The notes under the pieces were generated by a model. The model worked only from the letters and a program-made list of their open reading frames with translations, made no database searches and was not told where the DNA came from. Shown piece after piece: positions 1-5,983 of a stretch of DNA of 8,662 nucleotides (within the stretch, counting starts at the first letter, position 1; the number at the start of each line of letters is the position of its first letter). The stretch covers positions 1-8,662 of the forward strand of contig JBBKWW010000044.1 of assembly GCA_037969155.1 (NCBI GenBank). Direction: 5' to 3'. The stretch is from JAYXXU01 sp037969155 (GTDB taxonomy: Bacteria > Pseudomonadota > Gammaproteobacteria > Pseudomonadales > Moraxellaceae). The translations under genes and the position numbers were made by a program.

Positions 1-17
1 ATTTTATTTCATAAAAC

Positions 18-51
18 TTAACTTGCCATCTCATTGCAATTATTATACAAA
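18..51 (+). promoter_or_regulatory. Possible sigma70 promoter for the Ig-domain lipoprotein gene
   Basis: AT-rich upstream region with two overlapping readings. One pairs TTAACT (18-23) with TATTAT (41-46) at a 17-base spacer. The other pairs TTGCCA (23-28) with TACAAA (46-51), also at 17 bases. Both put transcription start about 30-40 bases before the ATG at 89. The hexamers are only partial consensus matches, so the exact promoter is uncertain. Confidence 0.4.
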
Positions 52-88
52 GCCAGTCGAACATCCATGATAAAGACGGCCTAAAACC

Positions 89-1501
89 ATGCTAAAACAA
101 ACATTGCTCGCACTCACTATCGGTACAAGTCTCATCGTCACAGGATGCGGTGGTGGTGGTGGCGACTCAGGTAGCCAAACCAGCAACCTATCGCAATTGA
201 ACATCTCCTTCAAGACCAACCTGCCAACACAGGTCAAAGCAAACGAAGGCGAAACATTGCGTCTATCGGTTGAAGTTCAAGCAAATCGACCGGGTGGCGT
301 GGATTATGAGTGGTACCTCAACAATAAAAAGATTTCAGTACCCAGCAATACCAGCACATTACTATTGCCAGAGATCAAGGCATCACAGCAAGGCCAATAT
401 AAAGTTATTGTGCGTGATATCTTCAACAAAGATAATTTTATTACCAGCAATACTGCACAAGTCACTGTAGAGCAGAAGCAAGCTAAACCTGCTTTTTCAC
501 AAGCAGCAGGAAAGTTTAATATCGTGATTGGCGACGATGTTACTTTAAATTCAGCTGCCACAGGATTCCCTGCGCCAACCTATCAATGGTACAAAGATAA
601 CAAACCATTAGCAGGTCAAAATAATGCGAACCTAACGCTTGAAAATGCAAAAAAAGAAGACTCTGGCGTGTATTACGTCGTGGGCAAAAATGCGCTTGGA
701 CAGGCACAAAGTGCTGAATATCAAGTCAATGTCGCATTGCAACTGGCAACTGGTGTTTGGTTCGGCACACTGGATAAGCAGCAATTACTGTTTGCCGTAG
801 CACCCAATGGCCGCTTCGTATTTAATGCAAACTCTGAACAAGATGGCGCAACATTTGCAACTGGTGATGTTCGTACCACATCTGTTTTGCAACAAGGCAG
901 CAGTATTCGGTTTCATCCGAAAGCTGAAGTGTCGGCTTTAATCACCGACAGTAATGGCAACATCTTACCAGGCGATAACACCTTGTCATTTACTGGAACA
1001 GGTGTCTCGTTTACGCCACAGTCGAGCATTAACTCACGCTTTGTTCAGATTGGCACACCACAGCAAGTGACGTCTACAATCAGCTTCCCAAAATACACAT
1101 TCGCCAAATTAGACTTAGAATACGACACGCTGATTAGCAACTTGATCACCACACCACAAGATATTGCAGGCACATGGCAAACCACGTCTAGTAGCAGTGA
1201 CAATCAAATCATGATTGATCAAAACGGCAAATTAACGGGTACACTATTCGATGGTGAGTGTGAAATTCAAAGTGGAAAAGTCATACAGGCTGTTGACTCT
1301 AAAACATTTTATACCGTGCAATACACAGTGATTCAACCCACTGGCAAGACCTGTCCAATTGGGCTATTTAATCCCGTATTCAAAGGGCTTGCTTTCCGTG
1401 TTCCGAACACGACAACTGGCAAAACAAACTTTTACATGTCGAGCTACTTCGTGTTAAACGATCAGGTAATATCGACACATCCATTTTTCTTTTCACGCTA
1501 A
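89..1501 (+). CDS. Putative outer-membrane lipoprotein with two Ig-like domains
   Basis: Encodes 470 residues. The N-terminus is a type II signal peptide: Lys at position 3, a hydrophobic core at about 5-17, and lipobox V-T-G-C with the lipidated Cys at 20. A glycine-rich tether follows (GGGGGD). With Gly rather than Asp at +2, Lol sorting to the outer membrane is expected. Two Ig-like (I-set-like) domains follow at about 45-127 and 135-216. Each keeps the core Trp (YEWY at 73-76, YQWY at 165-168) and the D/Q-x-G-x-Y signature (QGQY near 101-104, DSGVYY at 191-196), but neither has the usual Cys pair. The C-terminal half (about 220-470) is unrecognised beta-rich sequence with two similar W/NG blocks (about 222-245 and 360-385) and only two cysteines, C391 and C422, which could form a disulfide. 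The Shine-Dalgarno is weak (AAGACGG at 73-79). A terminator follows at 1563-1590, so the gene is probably monocistronic. A surface adhesion or binding role is plausible but not shown. Confidence 0.85.
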   Translation: MLKQTLLALTIGTSLIVTGCGGGGGDSGSQTSNLSQLNISFKTNLPTQVKANEGETLRLSVEVQANRPGGVDYEWYLNNKKISVPSNTSTLLLPEIKASQQGQYKVIVRDIFNKDNFITSNTAQVTVEQKQAKPAFSQAAGKFNIVIGDDVTLNSAATGFPAPTYQWYKDNKPLAGQNNANLTLENAKKEDSGVYYVVGKNALGQAQSAEYQVNVALQLATGVWFGTLDKQQLLFAVAPNGRFVFNANSEQDGATFATGDVRTTSVLQQGSSIRFHPKAEVSALITDSNGNILPGDNTLSFTGTGVSFTPQSSINSRFVQIGTPQQVTSTISFPKYTFAKLDLEYDTLISNLITTPQDIAGTWQTTSSSSDNQIMIDQNGKLTGTLFDGECEIQSGKVIQAVDSKTFYTVQYTVIQPTGKTCPIGLFNPVFKGLAFRVPNTTTGKTNFYMSSYFVLNDQVISTHPFFFSR

Positions 1502-1562
1502 ACCCCACTCGCGATGTGCGTCGGCTGATACAAGTCTAAGCTACACAGTTCCTCATACTGCA

Positions 1563-1590
1563 AAAAAAGGCCGATGATTCGGCCTTTTTT
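1563..1590. terminator. Strong bidirectional intrinsic terminator
   Basis: Perfect 12-bp inverted repeat: six A plus GGCCGA (1563-1574), loop TGAT (1575-1578), then TCGGCC plus six T (1579-1590). The GC-rich core flanked by A and T runs makes it a rho-independent terminator on both strands. It ends the lipoprotein transcript and insulates the regulatory RNA region downstream. Confidence 0.92.
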
Positions 1591-1618
1591 ATTGACGAAG
1601 CTTAGGGTCTAGTGACGT

Positions 1619-1630
1619 TTCGTACACGAA
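1619..1630. repeat. Short palindrome TTCGT-AC-ACGAA
   Basis: A 5-bp inverted repeat with a 2-base centre in the gap before the regulatory RNA, about 60 bases upstream of the GacA-like site. It could be a further protein-binding site, but a palindrome this short can occur by chance. Apart from a weak GGGC/GCCC inverted repeat (1662-1665 / 1676-1679), I see nothing else between 1591 and 1688. Confidence 0.25.
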
Positions 1631-1688
1631 CCGCGTGGCAAGCCAAAATGAGATTAGACGAGGGCATTTATAGACGCCCATTACAATC

Positions 1689-1706
1689 TGTAAGCCAAAG
1701 CGTACA
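1689..1706 (+). promoter_or_regulatory. GacA-type upstream activating sequence (near-consensus)
   Basis: TGTAAG-CCAAAG-CGTACA matches the published Pseudomonas GacA element TGTAAG-N6-CTTACA at 11 of 12 specified bases; the one difference is G for T at 1702. It is an imperfect palindrome with exactly the 6-base spacer. Its centre lies about 65 bases upstream of the predicted start of the GGA-rich RNA, a plausible distance for a response-regulator activator site. In Pseudomonas this element controls rsmX, rsmY and rsmZ, which agrees with what lies downstream here. No other such site was noticed in the window. Confidence 0.7.
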
Positions 1707-1727
1707 AGAATTACCGATATTTGCCTC

Positions 1728-1756
1728 TAGTCACAAAACAGCTAAACAGGCATTAT
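1728..1756 (+). promoter_or_regulatory. Predicted promoter of the Rsm-like RNA
   Basis: TAGTCA (1728-1733, 4 of 6 to TTGACA), a 17-base spacer and CATTAT (1751-1756, 4 of 6 to TATAAT) predict a start at about 1763. That is the first base of the 6-bp stem that closes the RNA's 5' domain. The weak hexamers are what would be expected of an activator-dependent promoter. An alternative -10, TATTGT at 1754-1759, would shift the start by about 3 bases. Confidence 0.45.
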
Positions 1757-1762
1757 TGTTTC

Positions 1763-1918
1763 ACGGCACAAGGAAGTCGGTCAGGATGACCCGAAGGACG
1801 GACTGCCGTAGGATGCAAAGACAATACATTTCGGTGTAACGTCGGAAGGATGCAGCAACAGGATGGTGAATCGAGACCCGCCCTATCAGGATGATATTTG
1901 GGCGGGTTTCTCTATTTT
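1763..1918 (+). ncRNA. Putative Rsm/CsrB-family CsrA-sequestering small RNA
   Basis: About 156 nt with nine GGA triplets (starting at 1772, 1784, 1796, 1800, 1811, 1844, 1848, 1861, 1889); seven are AGGA. Several sit in hairpin loops, the hallmark of CsrA/RsmA ligands: GGTC-AGGAT-GACC (1779-1791), CG-AAGGA-CG (1792-1800) and TATC-AGGAT-GATA (1884-1896). The first two are enclosed by AGTC/GACT (1775-1778 / 1801-1804) or by ACGGCA/TGCCGT (1763-1768 / 1804-1809). A middle hairpin, GAC-aa-TACA-loop-TGTA-ac-GTC (1820-1843), has no AGGA in its loop. The RNA ends in an intrinsic terminator and is preceded by a GacA-type site. In known systems such RNAs (RsmX/Y/Z, CsrB/C) titrate CsrA/RsmA and derepress its mRNA targets. 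Length is close to the roughly 110-130 nt of Rsm RNAs. The structure was folded by eye and not computed. A cis leader of the downstream methyltransferase gene is less likely, because a terminator separates them. Confidence 0.72.
1874..1918 (+). terminator. Intrinsic terminator of the Rsm-like RNA, with AGGAT in its loop
   Basis: ACCCGCCC (1876-1883) pairs with GGGCGGGT (1900-1907), extendable by a G-U and an A-U pair, and is followed by a T-rich tail (TTTCTCTATTTT). The apical part refolds as TATC-AGGAT-GATA, placing a GGA in the terminal loop. This makes the terminator itself a candidate CsrA site, as seen in Rsm/Csr RNAs. Confidence 0.85.
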
Positions 1919-1985
1919 GCGCTAACAACACAATTAATTAACCGTTATGCTTTACACCTGAATGCTCGCTAGGAAACCACACACC

Positions 1986-2585
1986 ATGAACCGCGCCGAA
2001 CTGAACAGTCTACACACGCGCTGGCGACAAGACTTGCAATTTACTGAGCCTGTGTTAGGTCGCCCCTTGCAATTTTGCTCGACGTGGGGCTTGTTCTCTC
2101 CAGAAAGACTAGATGATGGCTCTTTGATGCTACTCGATTATATCGATTTTCGGGCTACTGATACCTCTATTGATTTAGGTTGTGGTTATGGTGTCCTTGG
2201 TATGACGGCGGCGCGTGAGTGTCCACAAGGGCAACACTTGTTAATTGATAAAGATTTTGTTGCGGTAGATTATGCCCAGCGTAACTGTATCACCAATGGC
2301 TTAACCAATGCCGAAGTACAGCTCTCCAATGGCTTCCAGCATGTCGATCCAGCACGGCGATTTGATTTGGTCATGTCGAACTTGCCCGCCAAAGCCAGTA
2401 AAGAACAGCACTATCTATATTTACTTGATGCATGGCAGGCGATGAATCAAGGCGGACGTTTTTATGTGGTAACCATTAATGGCCTACGCGAATTTATGCA
2501 GCGCACCTTTAAAGAGGTGTTTGGTAATTGCCAAAAACTCAAGCAAGGCAAAACCTACACGGTCACCATGGCAGAGCGTGACTAG
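1986..2585 (+). CDS. Class I SAM-dependent methyltransferase, MTS (RsmC-like) family
   Basis: 199 residues from the ATG at 1986. Visible features are an RsmC-like lead-in (GLFSPERLDDGSLMLL at 35-50), SAM-binding motif I DLGCGYGVLG (63-72), an acidic residue after strand 2 (IDKD, 87-90), and motif IV SNLPAKAS (131-138) where typical N-methyltransferases of this family have NPPxx. It is one MTS domain only, whereas E. coli RsmC (16S rRNA m2G1207) has two and about 340 residues. An RNA or guanine-N methyltransferase is likely, but the substrate is not identifiable. I chose 1986 over the in-frame ATG at 1962 because AGGA (1971-1974) lies 11 bases before it and nothing resembling a Shine-Dalgarno precedes 1962. 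It lies downstream of the Rsm-like RNA terminator and converges on the 75-residue gene on the other strand. Confidence 0.85.
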   Translation: MNRAELNSLHTRWRQDLQFTEPVLGRPLQFCSTWGLFSPERLDDGSLMLLDYIDFRATDTSIDLGCGYGVLGMTAARECPQGQHLLIDKDFVAVDYAQRNCITNGLTNAEVQLSNGFQHVDPARRFDLVMSNLPAKASKEQHYLYLLDAWQAMNQGGRFYVVTINGLREFMQRTFKEVFGNCQKLKQGKTYTVTMAERD

Positions 2586-2622
2586 CTGATGCTCGTTTGC
2601 CGAATACAGCATCATATCTGAC

Positions 2623-2850
2623 TTACTTCGACCACCACCAGCGCCGTTTATCACCCTGATAAATCGGCAAAGGGGTAGACTCTTGCGCAGATTCTGATGG
2701 CTGATCTGTACCCGTTAAAAAACTCAAAATTTCTCGGCGCTCTTCACGGTACTGCTCCATGCCCGTCAGTCCTTCAAAACGACGACGATCAATCGCTTTT
2801 AAGCGATCATTGGCTTGCCGATAATGCAACTCTTCTCGCGGCTTATTCAC
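2623..2850 (-). CDS. Small charged protein of unknown function, coupled to the PP2C phosphatase
   Basis: 75 residues starting at a GTG (2848-2850) that overlaps the end of the phosphatase gene by 8 bases, which suggests translational coupling; GGTG lies about 8 bases upstream. Residues 1-46 are rich in Arg, Glu and Gln and probably helical (for example RQANDRLKAIDRRR and MEQYREERREIL). A Ser/Thr/Pro/Gln-rich, probably disordered stretch follows (47-62), and the protein ends in the unusual basic-aromatic tail KRRWWWSK. There is no signal peptide or membrane helix. I do not recognise the family. Same-strand overlap and sensible composition support a real gene. Translation from the internal Met31 is possible but would lose the coupling. 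A partner or regulator of the phosphatase is only an inference from position. Confidence 0.65.
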   Translation of the reverse strand: MNKPREELHYRQANDRLKAIDRRRFEGLTGMEQYREERREILSFLTGTDQPSESAQESTPLPIYQGDKRRWWWSK

Positions 2851-3562
2851 GGATTTTCACCACTATGACTGAGACATTGTCATCCGCACCATCGACCAGT
2901 GCGACCGAAAGCATGGACTCTGCTGCGTCTTTTGGATTGAGGCCATTGACCAAGTCCAGCATGTCCATCTCATGCACTTCATTATACAGCCCATCTGAGC
3001 AGAGAATATAGCCATCGCCAGCTTGAGGTTGAAACACACGACAATCTAAAAATACTTGCGGATCAGCCCCAATCGCACGGGTGATCACGTTTTTAGAGGG
3101 ATGAGTTTCAGCTTGCTCTTTGGTGATTTGGCCTTGGTCAACCAGCCGCTGTACCAACGAATGATCATTACTAATACAGCGAATCTGATCATCGCGCACC
3201 TGATACAAGCGCGAGTCACCCGCCCATAGACACACGCCAATTTGATTGGTCAGCAACATCACCACAATGGTACTGCCGACCGTTTCGACTTTACGCTGCC
3301 GTGCATATTGGTGCATTTGGGTATTGGCCTTACCAATTAACCCCTCAATATCATCGACCACATCAGCCACCGGACGATTGCGGGTATCGATATCTGCTAA
3401 CAGCTTGACCAACAGCTGGCTGGCATAATCACCCGCCGCATGGCCACCCATACCATCAGCGACGACCCACAGTCCCTGGCTCGGTAACTCTAACACCGCA
3501 TCTTCGTTGATTTTACGGCGTGTTCCCACATCGGAAACCTGCGCAGAAGTCCAGATCAGCAA
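2843..3562 (-). CDS. PP2C-family serine/threonine protein phosphatase (Stp1/PrpC/PppA type)
   Basis: 239 residues, the normal length of a bacterial stand-alone PP2C domain; no membrane segment, so cytoplasmic. The metal-dependent catalytic motifs are all present: RRKINED (15-21, metal Asp21), ADGMGGHAAG (35-44, Asp36), GST (96-98), AGDSR (114-118), the flap region SNDHSLVQRLVDQGQIT (131-147), KNVITRAIG (157-165), CSDGL (188-192, Asp190) and ADDNVSV (226-232, Asp228). It should dephosphorylate phospho-Ser/Thr proteins using Mn or Mg. The start is TTG at 3560-3562, chosen because AAGGA lies 8 bases before it and no ATG or GTG fits the family N-terminus. It lies 73 bases downstream of lptG on the same strand and overlaps the small gene after it. 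No partner protein kinase or type VI secretion gene is in the window, so its substrate is unknown. Confidence 0.93.
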   Translation of the reverse strand: MLIWTSAQVSDVGTRRKINEDAVLELPSQGLWVVADGMGGHAAGDYASQLLVKLLADIDTRNRPVADVVDDIEGLIGKANTQMHQYARQRKVETVGSTIVVMLLTNQIGVCLWAGDSRLYQVRDDQIRCISNDHSLVQRLVDQGQITKEQAETHPSKNVITRAIGADPQVFLDCRVFQPQAGDGYILCSDGLYNEVHEMDMLDLVNGLNPKDAAESMLSVALVDGADDNVSVIVVKIRE

Positions 3563-3570
3563 TTTTTAAG

Positions 3571-3575
3571 TCCTT
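3571..3575 (-). promoter_or_regulatory. Shine-Dalgarno AAGGA that fixes the TTG start of the phosphatase
   Basis: AAGGA on the minus strand with an 8-base spacer to the TTG at 3560-3562. The optimal spacing justifies the rare start codon. Confidence 0.75.
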
Positions 3576-3635
3576 ATTCAATACAAAATAATCATCGTAT
3601 CAGCCAAAACACTGATCCTGCTGCTCCCGCCATAC

Positions 3636-4727
3636 TCAACGCATTCGACGTAGGGCAAACGCACCGACCATCAATAACAGCACGATAGGCAATGCCACAA
3701 ACCAGCCCGCCGATACATTGTAAATCAGACTGGCATAGCCCAAAAAATCTTGCAAGTAGCGGAAGCCTAAACCGACAAATAAGGCGATAACCAGTCGAAA
3801 CCCAACAGATTGCTGGCGTAATGGTCCAAAAATGAACGAACACGCCAGCACCACCAAGGCAGCCAGCGCAAACGGCGCGGTCATTTTTTGCCATAATGCC
3901 AGACGATAGGCGGCGGGTACTTGACCCTGTTGGCCTAAATACTGGATATACGCCCACAACTGACTCGGTGCAAGCGCCTCGGGCGACTGGGTCACTAAGT
4001 GCATAAAACGTGGCTGTAATGCCAACTCCATAGACAACAACTGATCTTGCTTGACGACTGCAACCCCATCCGCTTGTAGTATGGCCTGCTGTACCTGCTG
4101 CAACTGCCACTGCTGGCCTTGTTGGTACTGGCCTTCTGCTGCGGTCAAAGAGCGCATCAAATGCTGATCAGCATCAAACTGTAGGGTTTCCACTTGCCGC
4201 AACTGACCGGCTGAATTGGCATATTCGACATACACAAAGCGATCTTTTTCACGAATCCAATAACCACGCACCTCACCCAGTGTGACGGATCGACTCGACT
4301 CACTGCGCACTGCCTGTGCTCGCTCATTACTGTACGGAATCAGCCACTCACTGATCAGTAGTGAAGCCAGCATCAAGGCCACCGCAGGTCGCAAGACCCA
4401 ACTGACAATCGTCCATAGACTTTGGCCAGCCGCCCGCATGATCACCAATTCACTGTTAGACGCTAAAGTGCCCAGCCCAATCACTGAGCCCATCAAGGCC
4501 GCTATCGGCAGTAACTCATACAGATAGCGTGGTGACTCCCACAATACATAGCGCAGTGCTGCCCATGCCGTGTAGCTACCTTTAAGATCACCTAACTCAC
4601 CTAAATAGCTAAATAACACCTGCAATAACAATAATAAAAATACCGCTCCCAGCATGGCCATGCCAGTAACCCGACTGACATGACTGGCCAAGATTTGCCG
4701 TGAAAAAATCTGCTGAGCAAACCTCAT
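3636..4727 (-). CDS. lptG: LptG, inner-membrane subunit of the lipopolysaccharide export ABC transporter
   Basis: 363 residues (family about 360). With LptF and the LptB ATPase, it extracts lipopolysaccharide/lipooligosaccharide from the inner membrane and passes it to LptC and LptA. Predicted membrane helices lie at about 22-43, 69-88, 101-128, 284-302, 308-328 and 338-358, with the periplasmic beta-jellyroll domain between helices 3 and 4 (about 135-275). Family features are LPIAALMGSVIGLGTLASNSELVIMRAAG-like sequence around 73-101, which contains the cytoplasmic coupling region for LptB, and the F-GPLRQQSVGFR segment near 300-311. A Gln-rich stretch occupies about 202-217. The ATG overlaps the lptF stop by 4 bases (ATGA) and has GGAG at 4736-4739, 8 bases upstream. 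It is transcribed with lptF and possibly through into the phosphatase gene. Confidence 0.96.
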   Translation of the reverse strand: MRFAQQIFSRQILASHVSRVTGMAMLGAVFLLLLLQVLFSYLGELGDLKGSYTAWAALRYVLWESPRYLYELLPIAALMGSVIGLGTLASNSELVIMRAAGQSLWTIVSWVLRPAVALMLASLLISEWLIPYSNERAQAVRSESSRSVTLGEVRGYWIREKDRFVYVEYANSAGQLRQVETLQFDADQHLMRSLTAAEGQYQQGQQWQLQQVQQAILQADGVAVVKQDQLLSMELALQPRFMHLVTQSPEALAPSQLWAYIQYLGQQGQVPAAYRLALWQKMTAPFALAALVVLACSFIFGPLRQQSVGFRLVIALFVGLGFRYLQDFLGYASLIYNVSAGWFVALPIVLLLMVGAFALRRMR

Positions 4728-5827
4728 GTTCTCTGCTCCAGATCTGTACGACGTTTAAGCAACGCGGGCAACCGATAGCGCAGCGTCAAGCCCAACGCCA
4801 ACAGCAAATACCCCAGCAATACAGCAATAAACGCCCAACTGTCCAACTCAGCCTTACTGACTCGTGTCTTCACCGCCATCAGACTGACCACTACCGTAGC
4901 AAACAGCATGATCGACGGAATCAGTCGAATATAACGACCTTGCCGAGGACTGACTTGCGCCAAAGGCACTGCCAACACTGCCGCCAGCAACATCACCCAC
5001 GGCATCGACAAGCGAAAGCCCAGTTCGGCCAACACCGGTGCATCCTGCCGCTCACGCCACAACTGTTGCATCGAGGCAGTTTCTAAGCGTGAGATTTTGG
5101 CTTCTGCGGGACGATCATGCTCAATCCGTAAGCGGTAATAACTAAATTCAGCACGATTATATTCCGCTTGGCCTGCTTTAAACTGATACTGACGGCCATT
5201 TTGTAGATCCACAATACTGGCTTGCTGCTCAGGATCCGTAACCCGACTGGCACGCTCTGCTAAAATCATCCGATCAGGTTGATCAGGCTCAGTGGCACGC
5301 TGATAAAAAAATACATCACGTAGCTCACGCCGATCATCGGACAACGACCCTGCATAAATGGTATACGCGCCACTCGACACAAACTCGCCCGGCTTGACCA
5401 AGTCAAAGCCACTGCGCAACGCCTGACTGGCAAAAATACGATCCGACTGGCGACTGCCCCACGAGGCACCGACCAACGATAAACTGGCCTCGGCCAGCAC
5501 CATCAGCAGCACCAAAGGCCACAACATCCAGCCCAAGCGCTCGCGACTCATGCCACTGCTATTCAGAACGGCCATCTCGTGATCGACATACAAGCGCCCA
5601 AACACCAGCATCAAACCCGCAAAAAATCCCAGCGGTAAAATCAGCACCAAAAACTCAGGCAACCTGAGTGCAACAATGCTCAGCAGCACCCCGACATCTA
5701 GGCGACCTTGCGCTGCGATGCCAAAATACTTGATCAGCCGACCACCGATCATGATCAGGGTTAATAGCGCAGTCACCACCAGCGTGGTACTGGCAACCTG
5801 ACGAATCAAATAGCGACGAATGATCAC
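4724..5827 (-). CDS. lptF: LptF, inner-membrane subunit of the lipopolysaccharide export ABC transporter
   Basis: 367 residues from a GTG at 5825-5827, giving the typical LptF N-terminus M-I-I-R-R-Y-L-I-R-Q. An upstream in-frame GTG at 5843-5845 would add six atypical residues; neither start has a clear Shine-Dalgarno. It pairs with LptG in the LptB2FG exporter that powers lipopolysaccharide transport. Hydrophobic helices lie at about 12-33, 48-78 (probably including a hairpin), 99-121, 270-291, 300-321 and 331-350, with a periplasmic jellyroll at about 125-265. The LPLGFFAGLMLVFGRLYVDHE segment (residues 65-84) and the helix-4 region FRLSMPWVMLLAAVLAVPLAQ are characteristic. It overlaps lptG by 4 bases and is divergent from pepA, the standard gammaproteobacterial arrangement. 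Confidence 0.95.
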   Translation of the reverse strand: MIIRRYLIRQVASTTLVVTALLTLIMIGGRLIKYFGIAAQGRLDVGVLLSIVALRLPEFLVLILPLGFFAGLMLVFGRLYVDHEMAVLNSSGMSRERLGWMLWPLVLLMVLAEASLSLVGASWGSRQSDRIFASQALRSGFDLVKPGEFVSSGAYTIYAGSLSDDRRELRDVFFYQRATEPDQPDRMILAERASRVTDPEQQASIVDLQNGRQYQFKAGQAEYNRAEFSYYRLRIEHDRPAEAKISRLETASMQQLWRERQDAPVLAELGFRLSMPWVMLLAAVLAVPLAQVSPRQGRYIRLIPSIMLFATVVVSLMAVKTRVSKAELDSWAFIAVLLGYLLLALGLTLRYRLPALLKRRTDLEQRT

Positions 5828-5915
5828 AGCAATACCACAGCGCACAAAAAGTACACTAGTCTACCCGATTCGATTCGCTTACACATTAGTCAGACACCTC
5901 AACCACGTAACAGGC

Positions 5916-5944
5916 TGTTCATGTGGCTCAGACAGTGTTTTAAT
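5916..5944 (+). promoter_or_regulatory. Weak candidate promoter for pepA-holC
   Basis: TTTAAT (5939-5944, 5 of 6 to TATAAT) with a poor -35, TGTTCA (5916-5921), at 17 bases. It lies in the divergent lptF/pepA gap and would give a leader of about 30 bases. I found no convincing promoter for lptF on the other strand. Confidence 0.3.
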
Positions 5945-5983
5945 CCAAGCATTCGTATTATTGATCGCAAGGCGCCTGATCCA

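Noticed and set aside
67..84. Five-codon mini reading frame just before the lipoprotein gene
   Set aside because: It has no ribosome binding site and nothing to suggest a leader peptide; probably chance.
1612..1839. Open reading frame of 75 codons over the regulatory RNA and its upstream site
   Set aside because: It runs across the GacA-like site, promoter and RNA hairpins, has an odd Arg/Gln-rich composition and no ribosome binding site; the RNA explains the region better.
1763..1985. Riboswitch or attenuator controlling the methyltransferase gene
   Set aside because: I recognise no known riboswitch core, and the repeated AGGA loops plus the GacA-type site fit a trans-acting Rsm RNA. Read-through regulation cannot be fully excluded.
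2587..2614. Inverted repeat TGATGCT / AGCATCA between the convergent genes
   Set aside because: A 7-bp stem with a 14-base loop and no T run on either strand; too weak to call a terminator.
3592..4110. 172-codon reading frame antisense-shifted within lptG
   Set aside because: It overlaps lptG in another frame of the same strand, with Cys/Gly/Arg-rich shadow composition and no family features.
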